This document shows positions 13,901-24,180 of a stretch of DNA of 64,000 nucleotides, piece after piece. Source of the stretch: Liolophura sinensis (lineage: Eukaryota > Mollusca > Polyplacophora > Chitonida > Chitonidae); contig NC_088300.1 of NCBI RefSeq assembly GCF_032854445.1, positions 66,130,984-66,194,983 on the forward strand, in the 5' to 3' direction. The notes beneath the pieces were generated by a model. It was not told where the DNA came from. It ran no database searches and was given only the letters and a program-made list of their open reading frames with translations. Every line of letters begins with the position of its first letter. Positions within the stretch are counted from its first letter, which is position 1. Position numbers and translations under genes: made by a program.

Positions 13901-16900
13901 CCGATCACGGGTAAAGTGCGCTGCAGCCCCGTAACGGCACCACGCCGAGCTAAAGTAGGGAAATATGGGAATCAACGCAGATTACCAAATTGACATTCTC
14001 GGCCTTCCATCGCAAAACATTTGACTAGCTGGACGTCAAACATTTGGCAGTGACAGTTACAGTGGTTGCTAGTCAAGACCAGACGCAGCCCCCTTTTGAG
14101 GAAACCCACCCCCCATGGTGTCCTTATTTCCTTTAGCCGGCATCACTTTCCCCGCAACTCTCGCCGTTATACAAAAGCAAGACCAGAGCTAATTTCGTTC
14201 ATTGTGGACATGTTCAATATATTCACTTCCGAAAAAAAATTATTTAAACATATTTGGTGGCGTCTTTGACGCAAGTGCTTTGAATTATTCCCTTAACCTT
14301 GTGATGCTCAAAGCTAAGGGTCATTTTTTCCTCGTATCTCAAAATTCCTATTGTTTGCAGCAGCAATTAATTCATTAATAACAGCAATCAGGCTTTGAAT
14401 CAGCTGAAGAACGTTGACTTATTTCTGTCTCCTCTGTCTGTTAATCTTTTAAAGTGTAAATTTACCTTACATGCGCCAACTGCAGATTTATATTATGAGA
14501 CTATTTAGAACATTCCACTTTCACAGTTTTCTGTTCACGTGACTCTTATGAGCAAGTATTATGCGATGGCCGACTTATCCAAATCTCTTAATTTTTATAT
14601 CTATGCATTACAGTTTCCTTTTTTCCTCCACGAGTTCACGCGGGGTCGAACAGTATCTAATGGCATAAAAATCCTCAGAATTTTTTACTAGCTCCATTTG
14701 CGAGATACCACTGGTACATGCTGTACAAGTGGTTTTCTGTTGGGCTTGACAATAGACAGAGCACATGTGCATAGGGTTTTACGACTTAGCACAATCATCT
14801 GCCTCATGATCGCTTTTCACATAAAACTTTTCACTGACATGATAGTCGCCGGGTAATTTATCCCGTCCCCAAACACCGACGCTTTTTGGTGACTACCAAG
14901 GTCTAGTCAAGGTGTCATGAAGTCACGCCTCTTGGTCAATGGCTTTAAAATGACCACTGATCGTTAGGGGCTTAATTCCCTCCTGTTCATTTCACAGCTT
15001 CCGTGCAGACTTTTGGGTGACCGTATAGGGGCGGGGGGGAGTCGTCGCAAGTCTTGATCAGGCTTTGGTCTGATAGTACATCTAAACCAATCGGCAGAAG
15101 GCAAATAAGGTGGATGATTCCGCTCTCTCACGGTAGGGGTCAGTTAACGCCCTGACACACGGCCCCCAGTCACGACTGGATCTCAGCCCCGTCCCCCTCC
15201 ACCCGAAATGAATACAGCCGTTCATGCGAAAAACCCTTAGCTTAAGGCTATGTCCCGTGCCTTTTGACAGCCGATGCAAAAGACCGGGATTTTCAGGACG
15301 GTGGCCAAAAAGAAAGGAATCTATACAAGAGATTTAAAGTCACAAACGTGGTGGATGTCGTTGGACCCCGTCTGCCAAATCTGCAGCCATTTTCACGGAC
15401 TATTTTCATCCTTGATTATCACAGCAGGGCGGCTACGGGCTGGGGATGAAGTTGACGCCAGATTTACAGATAACAGCCGACTCTTACACAACACAAAGTC
15501 GGAAAACACACTCTCTAATTAATTTAACTACGCCTCAAAGCAATTGCTAAACCCCCCATCTATACACTTAACTACTATTTAAAAATGTGTCACCGGCGAC
15601 GGATTCTCAAATGTCTCTACTGACATATTGTTTACACTTTTGAACTCAACGCAAACTTTTAGAAGCATTAGCCCGTCTGCTCTCTCTCCCAAAACTTGTG
15701 CCAAAAATCGCCCCTTGCAAAAAAAAAAAAAAAAAAAAACTACCAACGCGTGTTACAGGAAGCTTCGACATTGCTTAGACAGCATATATAGTGATGACGA
15801 TGTTTCAAGTTGTACGATATAAGGGGGGCATGGGGACAGACTGAGGGCTGGGTGGGGTTGGGGATTGTAAGCTTGATAGTGGGTTGGTATGTATGGCTAG
15901 TCCCTCAGACCCTAATCACCTACAGAGTAAGACAGACTTGGAATGACACAAATTACAGGGTTGCGCGTTCCTTTTAGCAGCCAAGGGACCGTCTATTGTA
16001 CTAAGGGGACGGAACACGGCGCTTAGAAGAGCTACTTTATACAAAAAGGCAACTCGACCGGGCCTCAGGCTCGAAGAATAGCGTAATTGTCTGCAATACT
16101 ATTAAATAGAGTGTTTGATAAGAAAGCACCTTCCGTCAATGGACTAGCAAAAACTTTTTTCACAAATTTCTCCTCCAGCCGGCTCTAATACAGCGATTGC
16201 ATTCAGTGTCGCCTATACTTTCGATACAAAGACGAAGAGAAAAGCCTTGCCCAAAGAGACATCATTATGCCACGTATTAGACCATGAATTTAGGGCGATA
16301 GAAAACAGTTTTGTCTGAACAAGTTTTGCTGTTATTAAGCCTTTTTGTCCACTGCCCGATGACCTTATACTATGATGAAAAATGGTTTCTTTAAAAAGCA
16401 TATCGAATAACAATAACGATTTCACCCTTACACCCCATCTCGTATAACTGACCAGAATTCCTATGATTCCAAATTCAACTTGTCTTTTAGCCGCCACAAA
16501 TCTATATTTCATAAGAATATACCTGATAAAGCGGAGGACACAGTATCCGATCTCAATAGAGAAGATTTTGTTCTGGGTGTAAGTACAGTGATAACCCTTT
16601 AAAATGACTTCTATACAAAGGCCAAAGCTACCCAGAGTATCTTCAGCATTGCATTAGTGTTAGCACAGAACTACTTCCTGAGCGTTCCTCACTAAATCTT
16701 CCCCTTGAGAGACACATCCAAGTCCATTTTACAACCCTCAGTCGCCTGTGTCGGCATTACTTTCAATTAAAATAATGTCTTAATGATCAGCCCGTCGCCT
16801 TACTATAGTCCTGGAAGAATCCAATGCACTGGCTAGTCGCCAAAGTCTCTTTATCATTTCAAGTCATGCCACGAGATACACACCCACTGTTTCAAAAAAA

Positions 16901-17029
16901 AATCCTAGAAAAAAATAAATAACGCGAAAAGTTAAAAGCTAAAACCTTCCTTTATACACACTATGTCACGTTTTCTCCGAATATCTTTTTAATTGTGTTT
17001 TGTTCTGACTATAATTCCACTGGGCATAA

Positions 17030-17096
<67 letters not shown>

Positions 17097-20000
17097 CTAC
17101 TTTGTGGAAGTTCTACATTCACATCAACGTAGAAACTTGTCTTTGTGACCGTCTAGTCTTAACCTTGTCCGTAACTAAAGAGCCTACAGTCCAGCCGCTG
17201 TCAATAAAACTGTATAGTTAATTACTGGTGTGCCTTTGACATTTACTATAGTGCACCCACCTCGCGTTGAGCGATGGATTAGACTGCAAAGAAGACTGGA
17301 CACTATGTTATACAACTATACTGGCCCTAATTGGAATAAAGACAGAGGGGGTGAAGTTGGTCTTACCTGATCGGTGGCATCCGAGGGGTCGGGCGGCGTA
17401 CCGTCCAGGCTAGTTTTGCCGGGCGTTCCCGTACTCCCTTCCCTGTCATCGATGACTAAATCTATAGGCATTTTGCCTTTCAAACAACTAATATACCGAT
17501 GGCAGAAATTGTCACACAGTTCGTGCACCTGCAAAAATACAAACATACAACGGTTTGTTAATATCTGCCGGCACCAACCCATGAGAATAACACCATAAGT
17601 ACAGAAATGTAGACAGAAGGTGAGACAACATTAGAGAAAGCGACATGCCAGTTTCACGCGGTTGGCAGCTCATGAAAGTAACATACGTTCCTACATATTC
17701 CGAAACTTCCCATTATGTTCATCGCTGCCAGTTGACATATCGTAAAAAATATTTTATTTTTTCAAAATGTGTGACATGCAAAAGATTTATCTTCATCAAT
17801 AATTTTTAAAAAGTGATCAAAACCTCTAAATTTGAAACCGTTAAACTCACAAAATTTGACCGCATAAAGGCAAAAATTGTAACATAAAATTATTTGTGCA
17901 TCTCGGTCAGTATTGGGGTACTATATCCAAAACTATACAGTCTGGTCAAAATTATCTTCTATATGCGACTCATAAGGAATAAATCTGCAATGTTAATCTA
18001 TGGGTACAATGGTCTGAATGAACATTATACCATATGAATTATATAAGTGTTGAAACTCAATACATCGCGTTATAAAGAATAAGGGACAAATTGCACTAAC
18101 TTCCACATTTCATTCAGCTCTTGATCTTTCAGCTTTAATTTCGCATTTTCCGCCCGAGTTCACAAAGTTCGAATTGAAGTTCATATCGGGTAGCAGTTAT
18201 AGCTCAATGAGTACAACCTATGCTATCTGCACCCCTTTTTACAGCTAAGCTCAAAATTGTCCGACTGAAACTCTAACCTACTTTTGAATGGGCCGGCTTA
18301 AACGCCTTGGCGCTATTGAATTATTTCTGAGAGTTTTAATATACCATTCTTATATTTTCTAGCAGTCGTCCACACAACGAGGCATCGGGGAAAATTAAGG
18401 AGACTTAGAATGAAAAGAAACATCTGCCATATTCTAACTATGGCAAAAGCCAGTTGGCCGCAAAATACGCTTAGCCTGTGAGGAGACCGACAAATTCAAT
18501 TTAGTTTCGAAATCTAAATTCAACGTTAAAAAAAAACGTTCATTTTGAATCACCTTCAAGTTAAAAATTGAAGCCAAATGCTGTTCTGAATTAAGCTCTG
18601 ACGAGCAGACAAGGAAAAGAAATACTGCATAAAAATTCGATAAAATCTGGCGTATATAAACTATCTAGCACTTCAGGCATAATGCGGAAAATTGACTTAT
18701 GTACGCTAAATTAAATGTGGATAAATAAATACAATTTTAACTTAATTCAATTAACATACAACACTATCGCGATATAAAGGGGACTGCAAGATGTTATACT
18801 AGCCTATATTTCCGTTTTATTTCAAGTGTAATTAGTTCTTATAAAACATACAGAGTTTCCAAATAAACAGTCATAATGATACCTATAAAAACAATGTTGT
18901 CATTTATTTTTTTTTTAAATCAAGATTCGGATTTAAGAAGAACTGATAAACTCACCTTTTCCAATTCCAATAGATGGAACCGTAAGACTTGAATAGCCTG
19001 TATCATCTGAAGAGAGAGAAAGGTGGTCTATAAATCAAACATCAGAGCTATTACACAGGCGATCGCTTACACAATATAACACAACGTATGGGGAACATGG
19101 CATCCACTCAGCACTCAGTCAAATTATCTCAGACTTCACATGAAACTATCATGTCAGTAGTAATAATATACGTAATTCGCAAAATCAATGAATCTCAATA
19201 GAATTCGTAGCAGTTCATCGTTGTTTTTTTTATTTTTTACATTTTTTAAATTATTTATTCAAGGCATTGCGCATGTAATTGTTCATGTGAAAAAATTATG
19301 ACAAGTGTGCTAGGGACGGAGCGAGGCAGATGCAACCTATCACAGCTCTGGCGCGCTTTTGAAATCATCTCTGTATATCGTGAAAGAAACATTTTGGGCC
19401 TCGGCTTTATTCACAAATCAAGAGTTTTTAGTTCTAACACGATTTTCAGAAGTCATCACGTGTACATATATCATAAACCCAAAACAATTGATACTCATGA
19501 TATTTGTAGATTTAAAATTTCTCACCCAGTTTATATCAGTTAAATATCTCGTGAAAGAAATGATTTTTATCGAAATAAAAATATTTATTAAACAAATGGA
19601 TGTCTTGGAATTTTTTTTTTGCCTGCCAAGTATTTATGTCAGCATTCTGGGAGTGTGACTGTCGACATCTGAATCCACCTCTAACCTTCAGCAAAATTTA
19701 TTATGCCAAATCACGATATAGTACAACTGATGCGTTCAAATGCACGTCGCTATTTCCACACATGCAACACTGTTTTCGGTTAAGAATAATGCCTGTCTTA
19801 GAAACCTTATAATAAGTAAAACTCCCAGCAATATAAAACTACGCAAACTGGAAATTTCGCTTTTTTTAAGCATTTTAATTTCGGCTCCTTACAGTTAAGT
19901 TGCCTTTTCATATCTAACATACCAAAACTACTGTCCAACACATACCCAGTTTCCTATTTCATTTAGTTTAGGATAGAGGCTCTACACTGTGGATTAATTA

Positions 20001-22433
20001 ATGATAACTAACTGGACTTACCCGTAAGAGGCATTATTAACGAGCATTTATATACACAAACGTTTATCACAAACCACTACAGAAATACTTAAAATCAGCC
20101 TATAAAAAAAATTGTAAGACATGAACAACATACCAAACTATCCAATTCGTGGTTAGCCGAAAATAAAGGCTTGTCCGATCGTGCCTGAGGGAAGAAAAAT
20201 ATCAAACAGGAAAAAAAAAGTGGTCTTGCTCGAACATTTATAGATTTCGTAGAATATTATTTTTCTTGCTTGAGTTCTGGCACCAAAAACTAATTACTGG
20301 TGTCAAGAAAACCCGGCTTTTTCCAGTATTTCTTCCAGTGCCCGTTTTACGTGCGTGCTCCCCGTTATAATTTCATAAAGAAAACCTGAATCAGCCCGAC
20401 GTCCCTAATACAGGCTGGGCTAAATGTCTCCCAGAGCGAACATTCAGGGGAAAGATGTGGCTTCCGAAAGAGAGTCGGCAGAATTTTCTATCCGGGCTGT
20501 TTTTCTCCCCATAGGTTCTTCCTCAATGCCATTGTCGATTTTATGACTTGTGTCATTATGGCCGCATGAGCTATTAGATTAGCGTGTCGTTAAAGGCGGA
20601 CAATGCAAAGTAATAATTACATAAGTAACTGGTCTAATCTAGCGGCTGTCTCAAACACCTCGGCGAAATGGCTCTAATGTACAGAGAATACAGAGCACGG
20701 ATAAGGACCGGCCAGTAATTTCGTCCAGTTCTGCCAGGCTGCTTAGGGCTCTAATCCAGTTAGACACGAAGCAAGGGGATTGTCACCGTCAAATTAAACG
20801 CTTGCTGTTTTCCTATAATTGACACTGACCTACAGCGTTATATCTATTGTTACAGCCAATAAAATTAAAACCCAGTGGCATCATTTCAAAAAATTCAGAG
20901 AAAATATATATCGAATTATATTATTATTTTCAGCAATATTTTTCGATGGTAAAATATTTATTTATTTGTTTTTTAATTTCAAAATACAACTACAAGGAAA
21001 ATTTTCAATGGATCCTAGAAATGTGTGTCCCTAAAACAGACCGTGGATCTCCTTTTGGTATGATACATGACCAGCCCGGAAACAATGTTAAGTATTCAGC
21101 CCAAACGGAGGTCAGTTATGACTGATAAACGACCATACCAAGATAATGATATATAGGCCATAAAACTTGCAGAGATAAATAAATATATATATATTATGTA
21201 GCGTAGTGAAAACAAGCGTTAACACATACTAGTACTTGCTTGGAAAAAACGGCTATGTCTTCATTGAAAGATTCAGACGAACAAACGTCTCCCCCGGCCA
21301 CACCCGGCTCCCGTGGGGTGCATGTCGCCAATTCACATTTCTCAAATATTAAAGCTAGAAGCGGAAACAGTGGGTGCCTGTGGATAGAGAAAGAGAAGGG
21401 AGAAATATTTACGAACATGGCGGCCATATTGGTCTCGGTTAGATTCATGCACGCTATATTGAGGCGACTGACGGCTGTAAGAGACCCGGGACCATAACAT
21501 TGCCCGGGGAATGGACGGCCTGTGACGGGCGGGGGAACGGCATGAGAAGCCACAGCCGTTCTCCTCGCTCATCCCGAGGCAGACAAAATTAGAATTACAG
21601 GTCTGCCGAATAAATAAACAACATATATAGATAAGTCGATTACACAACCGTCAAATCTCGTTAAATGTTCTGTGTTTTAAATTACGCTTTAACATGGGAA
21701 AGGACCAACATTCAACTGCCACGTGAGACTACAACCCTGTAGTGGTAAAGGCCGATTTGTACACGACCGTTTGTGGAGAAGGGACAAGGGCCGACAGCGA
21801 CACATCATCGGGACATTTACACACGATAACCCTTTATAAAGTATGTATATAAAGGCCGTGTGTGTACATGTGTATGTATGTAGGTAGGTAGGTAGGTAGG
21901 TACGGGTACCGGTATACAGATAGATTCATATGTGGTGTTTGCGTGTATGACGACTCACCCGTAAACTGAGTCCTTATCCCTTTTTAGCTGGCTGTCCTGT
22001 GATGAGGAATTCATAACTGCCGGCATATTGCTCGGGGACGTATAAGGCGGGTACTGATGGATACTAGAATGGTTTAGGGTGCTATGTCCCAAGCCCGGGT
22101 GGCTAGCTACACTACCCCGGTGAGGGTCGTACATCCCCGTGTGATTGTCCATACTCCCGTAGTGAGGGAGGTCATTCTCATACTGCAACAGAACAAGTAT
22201 ACCAGTCATTCATTCCACACGGCTTACAGTGCTATATTACCAACAACAACTCCCCCTTCATCATTTCTCTGTAAATATTATTGATGGTAAAAGACACGAA
22301 CAGCCATAAATTTGGGTCTGAACAAGAGGATTGTCTTGCCTTCCAGTCTGTCCCCGCCGGCCGATGCTACCCCAGCCCCGTGGGGTGACGGGATTGTAGA
22401 AATATGTGAAGAGAAACTTACCCGTTGAGCCAT
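1778..22433 (-). CDS. Meis: Meis/homothorax TALE homeobox transcription factor, 5' part (exons 1-7, 3' end outside window)
   Basis: Seen: seven exons on the minus strand, all with GT-AG junctions, joining into one open frame of 258 codons plus one base. Residues 1-4 are MAQR; 80-126 hold the first conserved Meis/Prep block ([16 protein letters not shown]); 144-190 hold the second ([36 protein letters not shown]). Known for the family: these blocks form the domain that binds PBC partners (Pbx/Extradenticle) and brings them into the nucleus, and a C-terminal TALE homeodomain binds TGACAG. Junctions such as MAQR|Y, LELEK|V and ATDQ| fall where I recall them in vertebrate Meis genes. The sequence is Meis-like rather than Prep/Pknox-like, from MAQR, the KRDKD motif and the continuous similarity. 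The homeodomain exons are absent and should lie left of position 1. Intron 6 is 15.5 kb, the others 0.24-1.4 kb. Confidence 0.96.
7240..7960. promoter_or_regulatory. Candidate intronic enhancer/conserved noncoding element
   Basis: About 720 bases of complex sequence between AT-rich blocks. It contains GATA-type cores (CTGATAAAG, CTGATAAGT), an AT-rich homeodomain-like patch around 7695-7740 next to CATTGTC (SOX-like), and a TGACAG MEIS core near 7880. The call rests only on texture and motif content; conservation is not tested. Confidence 0.3.
12140..14060. promoter_or_regulatory. GC-richer intronic block, possible regulatory region or internal promoter
   Basis: A long stretch with many CpG dinucleotides and few simple repeats, with GC clearly above the flanks. 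It includes short frames open on both strands (for example 12163-12351 and 12166-12420), which is what GC-rich noncoding sequence gives by chance. An alternative Meis promoter or a CpG-rich enhancer would fit. Nothing diagnostic (TATA box, family-like peptide) was seen. Confidence 0.25.
17037..17094. repeat. (AT)29 microsatellite with palindromic flanks
   Basis: 58 bases of pure AT repeat. The flanks AAAGTAGC (left) and GCTACTTT (right) are exact inverted complements, so the tract could extrude as one long hairpin. It lies in intron 6 about 270 bases downstream of exon 6. Confidence 0.97.
17367..17528 (-). CDS. Meis: Meis exon 6 (second PBC-binding block, end, and linker)
   Basis: 162 nt, residues 161-214. 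It starts [19 protein letters not shown] and continues [12 protein letters not shown], the end of the conserved domain. It then becomes a Thr/Pro/Asp-rich linker (about residues 191-214) that is not conserved in sequence but ends in ATDQ, at the same place as the vertebrate exon end. The acceptor is TTTTTGCAG and the donor CAG|GTAAGA. Read-through into intron 6 would add 16 residues before a stop (near 17316). Confidence 0.96.
17529..18955 (-). other. Meis: Intron 5 of Meis
   Basis: 1,427 bases between a GTGAGT donor and a TTTTTGCAG acceptor. Mostly AT-rich; no further feature seen. Confidence 0.9.
18956..19006 (-). CDS. Meis: Meis exon 5 (second PBC-binding block, first half)
   Basis: 51 nt, residues 144-160: [17 protein letters not shown]. 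The acceptor is CTCTTCAG and the donor AAG|GTGAGT. All 17 residues agree with the family sequence as I know it; this amphipathic helix is part of the PBC interaction surface. It is phase 0 at both ends. Confidence 0.96.
19007..20133 (-). other. Meis: Intron 4 of Meis
   Basis: 1,127 bases, donor GTATGT, acceptor CTCTTCAG. AT-rich; the overlapping open frames at 19298-19812 lack any recognisable protein and are treated as chance. Confidence 0.9.
20134..20184 (-). CDS. Meis: Meis exon 4 (linker between the PBC-binding blocks)
   Basis: 51 nt, residues 127-143: [17 protein letters not shown]. It is flanked by CCTCAG and GTATGT. The pattern KPLFS..ELD.L and the 17-residue length match the corresponding Meis exon. 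Both ends are phase 0, so skipping it would keep the frame. It was found by looking for the missing 17 residues between exons 3 and 5. Confidence 0.95.
20185..21235 (-). other. Meis: Intron 3 of Meis
   Basis: 1,051 bases, donor GTACTAGT, acceptor CCTCAG. The half next to exon 4 (20285-20800) is unusually complex; see the separate candidate element. Confidence 0.9.
20285..20800. promoter_or_regulatory. Candidate conserved noncoding element in Meis intron 3
   Basis: About 515 bases of complex sequence in an otherwise AT-rich intron. Near 20590-20635 it packs ACAATG and ATGCAAA (SOX- and POU-like, overlapping) beside ATAATTAC. It also has TTTTATGA (CDX/posterior HOX-like) and several TAATCT/TAATCC cores. 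Density of homeodomain, POU and SOX motifs is typical of developmental enhancers. No conservation test was possible. Confidence 0.35.
21236..21377 (-). CDS. Meis: Meis exon 3 (first PBC-binding block, HR1/Meis-A)
   Basis: 142 nt: one base completing Gly79, then residues 80-126. It encodes [19 protein letters not shown], then [11 protein letters not shown] and [17 protein letters not shown], essentially invariant in Meis proteins. In the family this hydrophobic helix contacts PBC proteins. The acceptor is TATCCACAG|G; the donor CAA|GTACTAGT is the weakest of the set but is the only one that keeps frame and matches the known KQ| boundary. Confidence 0.97.
21378..21958 (-). other. Meis: Intron 2 of Meis
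   Basis: 581 bases, donor GTGAGT, acceptor TATCCACAG. It contains the tetranucleotide tract near 21880. Confidence 0.9.
21880..21902. repeat. (TAGG)n microsatellite
   Basis: About five TAGG units following a GTAT run, inside Meis intron 2. Confidence 0.9.
21959..22182 (-). CDS. Meis: Meis exon 2 (N-terminal variable region)
   Basis: 224 nt, residues 5-78 plus two bases of Gly79. The acceptor is CTGTTGCAG and the donor GG|GTGAGT. It opens with [14 protein letters not shown] and closes with KRDKDSVYG; both ends match the Meis N-terminal signature. The middle is rich in His, Ser, Pro and Tyr and is the part expected to vary between phyla. The phase 2 end joins the first G of exon 3 to complete Gly79. 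Confidence 0.96.
22183..22421 (-). other. Meis: Intron 1 of Meis
   Basis: 239 bases, donor GTAAGT, acceptor CTGTTGCAG, after the MAQR codons. Small for this gene; no internal feature seen. Confidence 0.92.
22422..22433 (-). CDS. Meis: Meis exon 1, coding part (MAQR)
   Basis: Twelve coding bases, ATG GCT CAA CGG, followed directly by a strong donor (GTAAGTTT). The four residues MAQR are the usual Meis N-terminus, and the intron falls after them in phase 0, as in the family. The exon continues upstream as 5' UTR of unknown length. The start is chosen because the next exon opens with Tyr-Glu-Asn-Asp, matching the family's continuation after MAQR, and no other ATG in frame gives a Meis-like start. 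Confidence 0.93.
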
Positions 22434-23110
22434 GGACCCTCACGTAAGACAGGCTCCGGCCGCCTCCAATTGCGTAAGTTTTTGTTGCTGTGCCCTGCTG
22501 CGTACGTGCACTTGGTATAAACAAACCCCCTGTCCCTGTCAAAGAAGTAGAAAAACTGTCAAACGGGGTAAAACCTCCATCTAGCCTGCCGTCATCACAA
22601 GCTCAGTTTAACAAGTAAGCTGTCGGTGCTCATGGCTCCTTCCACTAAATCTGTCAATCACCAGTCCGTTACTATAGAACGCTATAACAAATGACCTGTC
22701 AAACTGGGCCGGCCGCGGGCGATCTGACTTCCAACCAGCGGGGGCCTTCAAGTGCCCTGATCCATTCGGATTGTGCCGTAATCAGTTTTTCAAAACAGGG
22801 ATTCCCAGAGCAAAACGATACAAGTTTACAGCATCGAAAAAATTCCTCGGCTGCGCACAAGTGAAGATATACCCTCCTATTCATACATCATTTCCAATAA
22901 GCTCGACAAATTATGCATGCGTGTAGAGAGGCTGGGCCAAGGCTTTGATGGAGCGACTTAACCCAAGCCTCTCGTTTTTCATGAAGACGAATCAGAGCCT
23001 GTCATCGGGCTGGGGTCTCGTAACGGGACAAATCATACATCTGACCCCCAGACGAGAACTTCTGAACAATATTAGCAGAAGGTGGTGTTTATAAAGACAG
23101 AGTCAGAGAG
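22434..23110 (-). promoter_or_regulatory. Meis: Meis 5' UTR and proximal promoter region
   Basis: Complex sequence directly upstream of the start codon. The 5' UTR must lie here unless there is an upstream spliced leader exon. TATA-like strings on the gene strand occur near 22868 (TATATC) and 23088 (TTTATAAAC), but I cannot choose a start site. The block holds five CTGTCA cores, all in one orientation, at 22536, 22556, 22651, 22696 and 22999. Confidence 0.55.
22651..22660 (-). promoter_or_regulatory. PBX-MEIS/PREP composite site
   Basis: CTGTCAATCA on the + strand, i.e. TGATTGACAG on the gene strand, an exact match to the known PBX-MEIS/PREP decamer. It lies about 218 bases upstream of the Meis ATG. 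Binding and autoregulation are inferred. Confidence 0.6.
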
Positions 23111-24180
23111 AAATATTTTACTTAAAGGTGGGACGACTCTTTTTAAAACTGAACGGTGTACGTTTTGGCCCTTTCCAAAGCAACGCATCATCTGGTGTCT
23201 GACATCTACTTAACTTTGATAGCCCGGTCCCTGTAGCGGGGGAATAGTTCCCAGGAAAACCCGCGTGACAAGGAAAATATGTTGGTACTTCTAAAACCAT
23301 CATGCTAATGTTTTCAACCCCTAGGGGTACAACGAACTCGGAAGTATGTCTTGAGCACTTCAAACGTATCTCGCCGAAGTACTGTTTATCTAGATTGCTG
23401 GGCATAATAGTTTTCCGACTTCCTTGCACATTTCGGGGATCAGACCCCCTCTTTAGGTTACTGACGATAATATCGCGGACTTGATACTCCCTGTACACGA
23501 TAGATGTATGGGGAAGGGAGTCGAGTGGAAAATAAACTAGGCGCCTTGGACTTATAACGTTACTGGTTTGCCCGGAGAGATAAGACTTTCAGAGGCCACA
23601 TGGCATGGAATGCTATTGCCTGCTAATTCCTTCCCCGGAATTAGGCGTAAACTTTCAGTGGAGAGTTTTCAAAAAAAAAACAAAATGCAGAAAAGAAATT
23701 ACCATAGACTAAAAAGGTCGAGGTGTTGAAAACGCTGACCGTCAGTCAGACGTGCAGGTACGACCTCGCTACTCCCATGTGTTCGCTGTCAGAAACTATC
23801 CAACTACCAGTCAATGCATCCGAGTATAAGCCTATATGGAGTGGGTGTCTGTGCAGATCGTCAAAACCTCCAAAATACTTGATCTCTGACGCTGTAATGT
23901 CTCCTCAAAAAGCAGATAAACGATTAAGCTATCGTGGCTATTTCGTATCGCGAACCCTTCAGCTCCTGTTCGCACCATTGCCCATGAATAAACTGCGGTT
24001 TCGAAATGGAATCGTCCGACCTCCCCTAGCCCCGCCACCGCAATAGATCATACTCTCAGCTAATCAGGTTTAAAGCAGCGAGCTGGGTCGGACATATTAA
24101 TGAGATAGCGCGCAAATTCAAGTCACCTTAAGGGGGTTTAAGAAGCAAAATCCTCCCCTGAAGCGACATTTTCCACTGAT
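23111..24180. promoter_or_regulatory. Distal 5' flank of Meis, complex sequence
   Basis: About 1.1 kb with balanced base composition and little simple sequence, continuous with the promoter. It includes another CTGTCA core at 23786. The 126-codon minus-strand frame at 23118-23498 resembles no family I know and is not annotated as a gene. It could hold an upstream untranslated exon. Confidence 0.3.

Larger units (their letters stand above)
1911..17366 (-). other. Meis: Intron 6 of Meis (15.5 kb)
   Basis: It runs from a GTAAGA donor to an ATCTTACAG acceptor. From 1911 to about 7200 it is mostly AT-rich and simple, with a TGATTGACA (PBX-MEIS-like) match at 3327-3335. From about 7240 to 7960, and much of 9900-16600, it is complex, GC-richer and largely free of simple repeats, and reads like regulatory DNA. 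Poly(A) runs lie near 3451 and 15719. I find no family-like exon inside; the short reading frames are not convincing. Confidence 0.85.

Noticed and set aside
23118-23498. 126-codon minus-strand open frame just upstream of Meis, the longest in the window
   Set aside because: No family motif, no convincing splice or gene context, and it lies in GC-balanced promoter-proximal DNA where frames of this length can occur by chance. Kept as possible upstream exon sequence only.
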